From positions 1 to 6,150 of the forward strand of contig SKLD01000397.1 of NCBI GenBank assembly GCA_007123395.1: a stretch of 6,150 nt of DNA, in the 5' to 3' direction. The translations under genes were made by a program, and so were the position numbers. Source of the stretch: Opitutales bacterium (GTDB taxonomy: Bacteria; Verrucomicrobiota; Verrucomicrobiia; Opitutales; Oceanipulchritudinaceae). This document shows, one piece after another, positions 1-5,161 of this stretch (position 1 is the stretch's first letter; each line of letters opens with the position of its first letter). The notes below the pieces were generated by a model, which saw only the letters and a program-made list of their open reading frames with translations, made no database searches and had not been told where the DNA came from.

Positions 1-726
1 CAGTTGATTTTCCCAGTCGACGGTTTCTGCGGGCACGTTAACCCGCATTTTTCCTGCAACGTAGTGGGAGCCTTGTGAATCGATATCGCCGCTTCGCCAG
101 ATGATGTCCGCACCGTCCCCGCGACCGTCGAGATCTATGTGCAGGAAGGGCAGCGAAAAGGTGGCGGTTTGTCCCTTTTGCAGGAGATGCGCCCTGTATT
201 CACGGATTCGGATCTTTGTTGTCTCGCCCTCGGTGATTTTCCAAATGAGCGGAACCTCGTTCAGGCGGAACTCATCCCACGCTGCGGTTTCCGGCTTCTC
301 AACCTCGCTCTCGGTGAGTCCCTGAATCCACAGGGGAAGGAGGGGGATTCCTGCTTCATCGGTTTCCAACCAGACCGATACTTCATGCAAGTCGAATTCT
401 TCCGGCATGATCCGGCCGCGCACGAGACGGCTTAGGGGAATGCTCAGCCAAGCGCTGCCAAGCTCAAGTGTGCGTTCTCCATCCGCTTGCCCCAGAGCGA
501 CTTGGCGGACTCCAGCCTGCAATTGGGTCCCCCGGCTCAGTTGCAGGCGTGCTTCTTTGAACGAAAATTCCAACCCGTCAACCTGCTTCTCCACCAAAGC
601 GGCGATATAGCCGCGTAGTGGCGTGAGATTCCAACCGGGAAATATGAGTGTGCCGACGGCGGTGATTACGAGGACACATGGAAGAAGCACGAGGGCGAGA
701 AAGATTCTCTTATTACGGCGTTTCAT
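1..726 (-). CDS. AsmA/YhdP-like envelope protein, N-terminal part (C-terminus beyond window)
   Basis: An uninterrupted reading frame of 242 codons runs from the ATG at 726 to the left edge, so only the N-terminal part is present. The protein opens with a basic stretch (MKRRNKR) and one hydrophobic segment at about residues 8-30, a signal anchor. Beta-rich sequence follows, with alternating polar and hydrophobic residues and the typical pattern 'amphipathic segment, then SIPLSRLVRGRIMPEEFDL, then a short strand ending WLETDEAG' near residues 93-125. This pattern is seen at the N-terminus of AsmA, YhdP and related DUF3971-type proteins. Those are large inner-membrane-anchored proteins that span the periplasm and act in lipid transport or outer-membrane assembly. 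An AAGGAT Shine-Dalgarno sequence lies 9 bases before the ATG, which supports this start. The gene diverges from an outer-membrane barrel gene, a fitting neighbour. The family call rests on sequence style rather than a hard motif; the coding call is firm. Confidence 0.72.
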   Translation of the reverse strand, partial: MKRRNKRIFLALVLLPCVLVITAVGTLIFPGWNLTPLRGYIAALVEKQVDGLEFSFKEARLQLSRGTQLQAGVRQVALGQADGERTLELGSAWLSIPLSRLVRGRIMPEEFDLHEVSVWLETDEAGIPLLPLWIQGLTESEVEKPETAAWDEFRLNEVPLIWKITEGETTKIRIREYRAHLLQKGQTATFSLPFLHIDLDGRGDGADIIWRSGDIDSQGSHYVAGKMRVNVPAETVDWENQL

Positions 727-735
727 TGATCTTAT

Positions 736-741
736 ATCCTT
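736..741 (-). promoter_or_regulatory. Ribosome binding site of the AsmA-like gene
   Basis: Reading leftward, AAGGAT sits 9 bases upstream of the ATG at 726. It is one of the few clear Shine-Dalgarno sequences in the window, and it decides the start of a gene whose other end is not visible. Confidence 0.6.
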
Positions 742-770
742 ATAGGTGACGGAGGCTGACGGTTGCGTTC

Positions 771-800
771 ATTAGAAACAAATCTTATCCCGTGTGTCAG
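771..800 (-). promoter_or_regulatory. Candidate sigma70-type promoter for the AsmA-like gene
   Basis: On the minus strand, CTGACA (800-795) and TCTAAT (776-771) each match the -35 and -10 consensus at 5 of 6 positions and are separated by 18 bases. Transcription would start near 764, giving a leader of about 38 bases that contains the Shine-Dalgarno sequence. The region is AT-rich, so chance matches are possible. Confidence 0.4.
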
Positions 801-823
801 TTTAAATCGTTTTTCTAATTGCT

Positions 824-841
824 TAAACCAGACTAAACCAG
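824..841 (+). repeat. Direct repeat TAAACCAG x2, 10-bp period
   Basis: TAAACCAG occurs at 824-831 and again at 834-841, one helical turn apart, followed by a further TAAA at 843. The pair ends 8 bases before the ATG of the barrel gene. It could be a regulator binding site or part of the translation start region; nothing here tells which, and no good Shine-Dalgarno sequence is present for that gene. Confidence 0.5.
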
Positions 842-849
842 CTAAAATA

Positions 850-1872
850 ATGAGATTCTTCGTAAAAGAAACAGTTCTTGCCACAGTTATTCTATCTCTT
901 GCCTGCTCTTCCTTTGCGCAGCAGACTCCTCCTCCGTGGGAAGAGGAGGATTGGTGGGATGACCACGACCGCTGGCACGGCGAGTATGACGACAGCCCCT
1001 TTTCCCCGGTAGGCCTCACCGATGGCACGCCGCGGTCAACAACCGCGGAAGCGGCGGCGGAGGCTTCGATGCTGGGCGCGTTTGTCAGCGTGGATGATGT
1101 TGTCGATCTCTTCGAGGAGGATCTTCCTGCGGAGATTGCGGAGACCGCCGCGGAAACGGCTGGTGTATCGGCGCTGGATATAGACGTGGGTTTCGGGTCT
1201 TCGACAGTAGACGGGGTGGATTTCGACCTCTACACCATGAGAATCCCGTATTCCCGGCGCATGAGCGAGCGCGGTGTCCTGAATATTGTCGCACCGCTTT
1301 CGATCACGCGCGCAAAGGACGTTCTTATCGGCGCCGACGGCGTGAGTATGGGTAACGCAAGCATCTACGGGGGTGGTCTCTCGGCGGCCTATTCGCACCA
1401 CGTCTTCATCAAGGCCGACGGAAAGCCCTATCGCTGGAAGGTGACTCCGGCGGCGGGAATCTTTTTGCGCGAGTCCTCTGATCTGAACCAAGGGGCTTGG
1501 GTCTACAATACGGGCCTCTCGAGTAGTTTCGCCCACCGTCTCGACGACCATTGGGTAATCAACGTAGGCAACTCGGTTTCGTTGGCATGGAACTCCGGGC
1601 GTAAGGATTATCCCGACCCCGTAAGGGACAACCAGCAGGTGCTGATCAACGGTGTGCAGGTGTTTTACCTCGCCGGGCGGTGGACGCACCACGGGTATGT
1701 CATGGACACGCGTTTCTTGCGCAGCAGCCTCGTCGACAACTTTCAGAGCTTCGGTATCGGAACGGGCTACCGGGTGACCCGCGGACGCTCCTTCAAGGCC
1801 ACGCTCGTCTATGAAACCGGTAGCCGGTATGAGGCGCTCCGGGGTATGATCGGCACGTCTTGGAGATTCTGA
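850..1872 (+). CDS. Outer-membrane beta-barrel protein, secreted
   Basis: The start is placed at the ATG at 850, because it is immediately followed by a good signal peptide: a charged start (MRFFVKE), a hydrophobic core to about residue 19, and a type I cleavage site after SSFA at residue 23. An in-frame ATG at 763 would add 29 residues that spoil this signal. The mature part begins with an unusual acidic, tryptophan-rich stretch (residues about 30-48), then an acidic alanine-rich helix-like part (about 70-110). From about residue 115 to the end it shows alternating beta strands with many Tyr, Trp and Gly. The chain ends in GTSWRF: a C-terminal Phe closing an amphipathic strand is the usual BAM recognition signal of outer-membrane barrels. 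Total length is 340 residues, so a barrel of about 10-12 strands is possible. The C-terminal part is loosely like autotransporter-type or generic outer-membrane barrels, but I do not recognise the specific family. Cys19 lies in the signal sequence, yet the residues before it (LSLA) do not make a good lipobox. Confidence 0.8.
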   Translation: MRFFVKETVLATVILSLACSSFAQQTPPPWEEEDWWDDHDRWHGEYDDSPFSPVGLTDGTPRSTTAEAAAEASMLGAFVSVDDVVDLFEEDLPAEIAETAAETAGVSALDIDVGFGSSTVDGVDFDLYTMRIPYSRRMSERGVLNIVAPLSITRAKDVLIGADGVSMGNASIYGGGLSAAYSHHVFIKADGKPYRWKVTPAAGIFLRESSDLNQGAWVYNTGLSSSFAHRLDDHWVINVGNSVSLAWNSGRKDYPDPVRDNQQVLINGVQVFYLAGRWTHHGYVMDTRFLRSSLVDNFQSFGIGTGYRVTRGRSFKATLVYETGSRYEALRGMIGTSWRF

Positions 1873-1969
1873 AGGGACGCGTTGCTTTCGGCGGGCCAAC
1901 GGAAAACCATTGGGTCTGACGTTTTTTTGTGGCTAGGGCTTTCAGCCTCACGCAGCGTGTGTGGTCGAA

Positions 1970-3064
1970 ATGAGCGGAAAACACAGAGGTTACGTCATGC
2001 CGGGGCTCGCAAGCGGGAGCGAGAGCGGCGCGGGTAATGTGATGGTCGCGCGGCGTCGGGGCGACCTGTGGGAGGTCGGGATTTTCATGATCGATCGGTT
2101 CTGCCTCGGTGTAAAAAACGCCGCCTTCGTCTCCGACTACGACGACAGGGATGTCGACGACCTATTGGAGAAATTTTTCGAGAGTGGATACGAGGAGAAA
2201 GACGCCGCGTGGTGCCGCAAATTTGTCGAGGGCGCCGTCGACTATGCCCGCCGTCTCGGCTTCGCGCCGCACGGCGATTACAAAAAGGCCTCGCGCGTGT
2301 TCGGCGGCGTGAAGGCGGCGGATTGTGCGGAGACCTTTGCGTACGGCAAGGACGGGAAACCGTTCTACATACAGGGACCCTTTGAGGATCAACGCGCGGC
2401 GGAGCGCATCATGGGGCGCTTGCGCGCGCGTTGCGGCGATAACGGATTTCATTTCGCTGTCGGTATCGGCGAGGGCGAGGCGGAAGACGAGGTGTACGAC
2501 GACGATGATGATGATGAATGGGATGACGAAGGTCCCGCGACACGGACCATCGAACTGTTTTGTGAGTGCGCGGGGGGCGGCGGGACGCGCGAAGCTTTCG
2601 AGGAGATCGTGGACGGCTTGAGGGAGGAAGGGATGCCCGTCGAGCCGGAGATCCTTTTCGAGCCCGGCGAGCACGTAATCGCCGACGAGGTGGAAAAGCT
2701 CGCGCAGATCCTGCTCGAACTGACGGAGCGGGCGCAGAAGGTCGAATCCGATGAAGAACGGCGGAACGCGCTTCGCGTGATGGTGACACGCCTATTGTCC
2801 GAAATGCTCATGATTGCGGCATTCGACAAGAATGACCGGCGCGAGTTGCTGAAAGTGTCCGGAGCCGATGAAAATGAAAGAAACCTTATCCGCTCCCTCA
2901 TCGAACACCGCGGATTCTTCGCCCGGCTTCGCTACGTCGTCCGGTTCGTCCCTGGCTATCGGTGCGTTATCCAAGCGCTTCGCTGGATGCCGGCCGGTAA
3001 GGGCGAGGACGCCGGTCTCCGCCTGCATGTGGTTTATCTCCTCCTCTCGAAGAAAGACGACTGA
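1970..3064 (+). CDS. Conserved protein of unknown function with acidic tract
   Basis: The 364-residue protein has no signal peptide or membrane segment, so it is probably cytoplasmic. Residues about 6-167 form a compact mixed alpha/beta domain with motifs such as GNVMVARRR (22-30), FMIDRFCLGVKNAAF (39-53), GFAPHGDYKKASRVFGG (97-113) and GKDGKPFYIQGP (126-137). I recall this pattern from hypothetical bacterial proteins, but I know of no function for it. A very acidic linker follows (about 168-187, with six Asp in a row at 177-182), then a small second domain (192-235), and a mostly helical C-terminal half rich in Glu, Arg and Leu. There is no clear catalytic motif. GTG at 1961 is an in-frame alternative start 3 codons upstream; ATG at 1970 was preferred, but neither has a Shine-Dalgarno sequence. 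The gene stands alone, 97 bp after the barrel gene. Codon use (strong G/C third positions) matches its neighbours, which supports real coding. Confidence 0.8.
   Translation: MSGKHRGYVMPGLASGSESGAGNVMVARRRGDLWEVGIFMIDRFCLGVKNAAFVSDYDDRDVDDLLEKFFESGYEEKDAAWCRKFVEGAVDYARRLGFAPHGDYKKASRVFGGVKAADCAETFAYGKDGKPFYIQGPFEDQRAAERIMGRLRARCGDNGFHFAVGIGEGEAEDEVYDDDDDDEWDDEGPATRTIELFCECAGGGGTREAFEEIVDGLREEGMPVEPEILFEPGEHVIADEVEKLAQILLELTERAQKVESDEERRNALRVMVTRLLSEMLMIAAFDKNDRRELLKVSGADENERNLIRSLIEHRGFFARLRYVVRFVPGYRCVIQALRWMPAGKGEDAGLRLHVVYLLLSKKDD
2498..2515 (+). repeat. In-frame GAY trinucleotide run encoding six Asp
   Basis: Two GAC codons and four GAT codons in a row encode Asp177-182 of the unknown protein, followed by Glu-Trp-Asp-Asp-Glu. 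The last part is a perfect (GAT)4 run. A length change by slippage would keep the frame and only alter the acidic linker. Confidence 0.7.
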
Positions 3065-3136
3065 CCGGCCGCAGGCGGAGAATCAGCGCGGCGGACGGAA
3101 GAGCGCGGCGTCCATGGCGAAGGACGATGCGGAACA

Positions 3137-3257
3137 AAGCGGTGAAAGCGTGGATAGCATGACGGCGGAAGTCCGGAAGAGAGTAGCGAGTTGCAGTGGC
3201 TGCACCGCGCGCGAAATTTGTTGACCCGCGCAGAGCGGCGGCGCAGCTTCACCGCTT
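3137..3257. repeat. Perfect 10-bp inverted repeat in the gene-free stretch before the tRNA
   Basis: AAGCGGTGAA at 3137-3146 is the exact reverse complement of TTCACCGCTT at 3248-3257, with 101 bases between. It lies in the 203-bp stretch 3065-3267, where I see no gene. The same stretch has a short hairpin at 3192-3204 (TGCAG, loop TGG, CTGCA) and a 9-bp direct repeat AGCGCGGCG (3085-3093 and 3102-3110). The sequence is GC-rich, and these may be chance. Confidence 0.4.
3221..3249 (+). promoter_or_regulatory. Possible tRNA promoter
   Basis: TTGACC at 3221-3226 is a good -35 element. Seventeen bases on, CAGCTT (3244-3249) is only a weak -10. The position would start transcription about 12 bases before the tRNA, which is reasonable for a stand-alone tRNA gene. 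The call rests mainly on the -35 and its location. Confidence 0.3.
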
Positions 3258-3267
3258 CTTTTCCGTC

Positions 3268-3342
3268 GCTCCCGTAGTGTAATGGATAACACACGGCCCT
3301 CCGGAGGCTGGAATCGGGGTTCGAGTCCCTGCGGGAGTGCCA
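3268..3342 (+). tRNA. tRNA-Arg (anticodon CCG)
   Basis: The full cloverleaf can be folded by eye. Acceptor stem GCTCCCG (3268-3274) pairs with CGGGAGT (3332-3338), with a G-U pair at position 1-72. D stem GTGT pairs with ACAC (3277-3280, 3289-3292) around the loop AATGGATA. Anticodon stem CGGCC (3294-3298) pairs with GGCTG (3306-3310) around CTCCGGA, so the anticodon is CCG at 3301-3303. The variable loop is GAAT, and T stem CGGGG (3315-3319) pairs with CCCTG (3327-3331) around TTCGAGT. Discriminator G3339 is followed by encoded CCA (3340-3342). The anticodon reads the CGG arginine codon. A in the D loop and C35 fit arginine identity. Confidence 0.95.
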
Positions 3343-3347
3343 CTTGT

Positions 3348-3366
3348 CCGGGTGCGATTCACCCGG
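3348..3366 (+). terminator. Perfect hairpin directly after the tRNA
   Basis: CCGGGTG (3348-3354) pairs exactly with CACCCGG (3360-3366) around the 5-base loop CGATT. It begins 5 bases after the tRNA CCA end, so it probably ends transcription or stabilises the precursor 3' end. There is no T run behind it, so it is not a textbook intrinsic terminator. Confidence 0.45.
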
Positions 3367-3389
3367 CAAGGCGCAGGCCGGCCGCCTTG
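3367..3389 (-). terminator. Second hairpin, between the convergent tRNA and vsr
   Basis: CAAGGCG (3367-3373) pairs exactly with CGCCTTG (3383-3389) around a 9-base GC-rich loop. It starts at the base after the previous hairpin ends and lies 6 bases beyond the vsr stop codon. It could serve as the end of the vsr transcript and, with the first hairpin, as a two-way barrier. It too has no T run. Confidence 0.4.
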
Positions 3390-3395
3390 TAGATC

Positions 3396-3899
3396 TCACC
3401 GTTTGCCCGCGCGGCGCTTGCCGTAGGGGGCCGCTTCCTCGGCGACCGCCCGCTCCTCGCCGATTTCCGGCGGCAGCCCGATCCGAGCGGGCAGGGAGGA
3501 GCGGAGGGCTTCGAGCTTCGCCACCGTGTTGAACTCGCAGGTCCAGATGACAAGCGCCCGCCAACCCAGCGCTCGGACGGCGGCGAGGTTGCGGGCATCG
3601 CGGGCGCGGTTCCGGTCGATCTTGGCCCGCCACCAGTCCGTGCGCGACTTCGGTAAGCGGAAATCCTTGCACCCCTCGTGCCCGTGCCAAAAACACCCGT
3701 GTACGAAAACCACTGTCCGATATTTCGGCAGCACAATGTCCGGCTTGCCGGGGAGCTTCCTGTTTTTCGGTCCGTTGACGGTGAAGCGGTAGCCGAGCCT
3801 GTGGAGCACGGACCGAATGAGGCGCTCGGGCTTCGTGTTCTTCGAACGAATCCGCGACATGTTGTAGGAGCGCTGCGCTTCCGAAACCGTGTCCACCAT
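3396..3899 (-). CDS. vsr: Very short patch repair endonuclease Vsr
   Basis: Vsr nicks DNA 5' of the T in a T:G mismatch that arises when 5-methylcytosine deaminates, starting very-short-patch repair. The 167-residue protein shows the family hallmarks in order: MSRIRSKNTKPE near the N-terminus (14-25); PGKPD with the metal-binding Asp at 54; VFVHGCFWHGHEGC (64-77), holding the catalytic His67 and His72 and the zinc ligands Cys69, His74 and Cys77; WWRAKIDRNRARD (89-101); and WTCE (119-122) with the last zinc Cys121. The first hundred or so residues match E. coli Vsr in layout. A stop codon (TAA, 3914-3912) lies in frame just upstream, so ATG 3899 is the only reasonable start. The C-terminal tail (about 140-167) is lysine/arginine and alanine rich. 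Such genes normally accompany a cytosine-C5 methyltransferase (dcm-like), but none is visible here. The neighbours are a convergent tRNA and the end of an antiporter operon. Confidence 0.93.
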   Translation of the reverse strand: MVDTVSEAQRSYNMSRIRSKNTKPERLIRSVLHRLGYRFTVNGPKNRKLPGKPDIVLPKYRTVVFVHGCFWHGHEGCKDFRLPKSRTDWWRAKIDRNRARDARNLAAVRALGWRALVIWTCEFNTVAKLEALRSSLPARIGLPPEIGEERAVAEEAAPYGKRRAGKR

Positions 3900-3969
3900 C
3901 GCCCGCCAGCCTTACGCCCGGTCTCCCGCAAGCCGAGAAAAATCCCGCCAAGCCCGCTGCCGCTCCCGT

Positions 3970-4062
3970 CAACAAAAATTTCTTCGAGACAGATCATAGA
4001 GCGAAATAATCATCCTCGAAATATTTCAATTGACACAATCTTACTTGGAGTAATAAAAATTT
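3970..4062. other. AT-rich intergenic island between the Nudix gene and vsr
   Basis: The 203-bp gap 3900-4102 lies upstream of vsr and contains an AT-rich block of about 90 bp, sharply unlike the GC-rich DNA on both sides. Within it are a perfect 10-bp palindrome GAAATATTTC (4018-4027), a perfect -35 hexamer TTGACA on the plus strand (4030-4035) with only a weak -10 (TAAAAA at 4054-4059, 18-base spacer), and two copies of AAAAATTT at 3974-3981 and 4055-4062 near its ends. It probably holds the vsr promoter, but I found no convincing leftward -35/-10 pair. No open reading frame in it looks coding. Confidence 0.5.
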
Positions 4063-4102
4063 GACGAGCGGAGGGGCTGTCGGCGGCGGGCGGAGTGTTC
4101 TG

Positions 4103-4507
4103 CTATACGGTTTTTTGGGGGAATCGGGCGGTGATTTGGGCGAGGACGGGGAGATCGGCGGGGGCCCACGGGAGTGCCTGCGCGGTGTCGGCGTCGAGCC
4201 ATTGGGCGCGGATGTGTTCGTTGAGAACGAGCGGGGGGCGGATGCGGCAGCGGGCGAGGAAGGGGAGGAGGCGGATGGAGCCGAAGGGGTAGCAGTGGGT
4301 GACGGGAGCGAGCGGTTCGAGGCTGCCGACGGTGAGGTGCAGTTCCTCGCGCAGCTCACGGCGCAGGGCGTTCTCCGGCGACTCGCCGTTCTCGACCTTG
4401 CCGCCGGGAAACTCCCAGAGGCCGCCGAGCGTTTTTCCGTGCGGCCGTTGGGTGGCCAGCCATGTGCCGCGCGCGTCGACGAGGACGAGGCATGAGACGG
4501 AAGTCAT
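4103..4507 (-). CDS. Nudix hydrolase, MutT/NudG-like
   Basis: The 134-residue protein is a small nucleoside-triphosphate pyrophosphohydrolase, presumably removing damaged nucleotides from the pool. GGLWEFPGGK (28-37) leads into a complete 23-residue Nudix box at 36-58: Gly36, Glu42, then RELREE at 50-55, with the metal-binding glutamates in place. His57 replaces the usual glycine near the end of the box, where E. coli MutT and NudG have Gly. Near the C-terminus, LPWAPADLPVLAQI (112-125) matches the place where E. coli MutT has Asn119. Here it is Asp118, in a context like NudG (CTP pyrophosphohydrolase), so a pyrimidine substrate is as likely as 8-oxo-dGTP. The start is ATG 4507: upstream sequence in the same frame is a Ser/Pro/Arg-rich shadow of mnhG. 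It begins 34 bp after mnhG on the same strand and probably shares its transcript. No Shine-Dalgarno sequence is evident, and no clear terminator follows. Confidence 0.9.
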   Translation of the reverse strand: MTSVSCLVLVDARGTWLATQRPHGKTLGGLWEFPGGKVENGESPENALRRELREELHLTVGSLEPLAPVTHCYPFGSIRLLPFLARCRIRPPLVLNEHIRAQWLDADTAQALPWAPADLPVLAQITARFPQKTV

Positions 4508-4541
4508 GGATGGATGCGAAGGGAGAGGCCCGCCGCCGCGC

Positions 4542-4874
4542 TCAGCTGCGGTTTTCGTCCTTCGGGGACTTTTCACCGGGCTTGTAGTCGGGGATGCCGG
4601 TCTTGTAGGCGACACGGGAGAGGAGGTGGGAGGCGACGGGAATGGTCGCGAACTGGAAGGCGATGGCGAGGGGCACCTTGATGCCGGCCGCATCCGTCCC
4701 CAAGTGCAGCCAGAGCGCAATGAGAAGGAGGCTGATGCCGAGGGTCATGCCTTTGCCGAGGGCGTGGCTGCGGCAATAGACGTCGGGCAGGCGCACGATG
4801 CCGATGGCCGCCACGAGGAGAACGAGGCAGCCGAGGACGATGAGGGCGGCGACAATAGCGTCGTCGATGGTCAT
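4542..4874 (-). CDS. mnhG: Monovalent cation/H+ antiporter subunit G
   Basis: This is the MnhG/MrpG/PhaG subunit of the multi-subunit Na+(K+)/H+ antiporter in the cytoplasmic membrane. The 110 residues fit the family length. Three hydrophobic segments lie at about 7-27, 43-60 and 66-84. The signature RLPDVYCRSHALGKGMTLG (28-46) between the first two is the family's most recognisable stretch, and TIPVASHLLSRVAYKTGIP (77-95) is also typical. The C-terminal tail is charged (PGEKSPKDENRS). Its ATG overlaps the mnhF stop by ATGA, and GGAGA sits 7 bases upstream of the start, so translation may be both coupled and independently primed. Last antiporter gene of the operon. Confidence 0.94.
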   Translation of the reverse strand: MTIDDAIVAALIVLGCLVLLVAAIGIVRLPDVYCRSHALGKGMTLGISLLLIALWLHLGTDAAGIKVPLAIAFQFATIPVASHLLSRVAYKTGIPDYKPGEKSPKDENRS

Positions 4875-5161
4875 TGCTTGTTCTCCGGGTTTTGGTTTTC
4901 GGCGGTGTGGGTGCGCTGGAGGTAGAAGACGAGCGCGACCGTGCCGACGAAGCCTAGGAGCGAGATGATGAGCACCAGCTCGAGGTAGACGGCGGTATTC
5001 CAGCGAATCGACATGAGCACGACAAGGGCAATGAGGCTGATCGCGGTGGTGTCGAAGGCGAGGATACGGTCGACGATCGTTGGTCCCCGCATCATGCGGA
5101 AGAGCCCGAGCACAATGGTGAAGAAGACGGCGAAATTACCTATGACGAGGGCGGTTTCCAT
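4871..5161 (-). CDS. mnhF: Monovalent cation/H+ antiporter subunit F
   Basis: This is MnhF/MrpF, a small membrane subunit of 96 residues with three membrane segments at about 5-22, 37-53 and 58-81. The conserved stretch RGPTIVDRILAFD (25-37) lies between the first and second. A longer open frame continues upstream, but that part is an Arg/His/Pro-rich shadow of mnhE. The ATG at 5161 gives the normal family length and overlaps the mnhE stop by one base (TGATG), a usual sign of translational coupling. The hydrophilic tail after residue 82 (QRTHTAENQNPENKQ) is cytoplasmic-type and not conserved. Confidence 0.93.
   Translation of the reverse strand: METALVIGNFAVFFTIVLGLFRMMRGPTIVDRILAFDTTAISLIALVVLMSIRWNTAVYLELVLIISLLGFVGTVALVFYLQRTHTAENQNPENKQ

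Noticed and set aside
763..849. Upstream ATG for the barrel gene adding 29 residues
   Set aside because: It would put a polar stretch before an otherwise excellent signal peptide, and it lies inside the candidate divergent promoter.
1036..1899. 287-codon open frame antisense to the barrel gene
   Set aside because: Arg/Val/His-rich sequence with no motif; the opposite strand has a signal peptide and a barrel end signal, so it is the real gene.
1880..1928. Possible intrinsic terminator after the barrel gene
   Set aside because: CGTTG/CAACG (1880-1884, 1897-1901) can pair, but the T7 run (1922-1928) is about 20 bases away and no stem abuts it; too weak to call.
3267..3969. 9-bp repeat CGCTCCCGT at the tRNA 5' end (3267-3275) and at 3961-3969 as possible attachment sites
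   Set aside because: Integrases use mainly the 3' half of tRNA genes; the match is short, GC-rich and involves the 5' end, and no integrase is seen.
3034..3975. 313-codon open frame on the minus strand covering vsr and the tRNA
   Set aside because: It runs across a certain tRNA gene and the vsr gene in another frame, and its product is an Arg/Pro/Gly-rich sequence without family motifs; GC-rich shadow.
4040..4102. Terminator for the antiporter-Nudix operon
   Set aside because: The leftward transcript reaches a T-rich stretch (rc of 4055-4062), but the sequence before it is C-rich and nearly free of complementary G runs, so no stem forms.
4508..4720. 71-codon N-terminal extension of the Nudix protein
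   Set aside because: Ser/Pro/Arg-rich low-complexity sequence lying inside mnhG in another frame; the Nudix domain is complete from ATG 4507.
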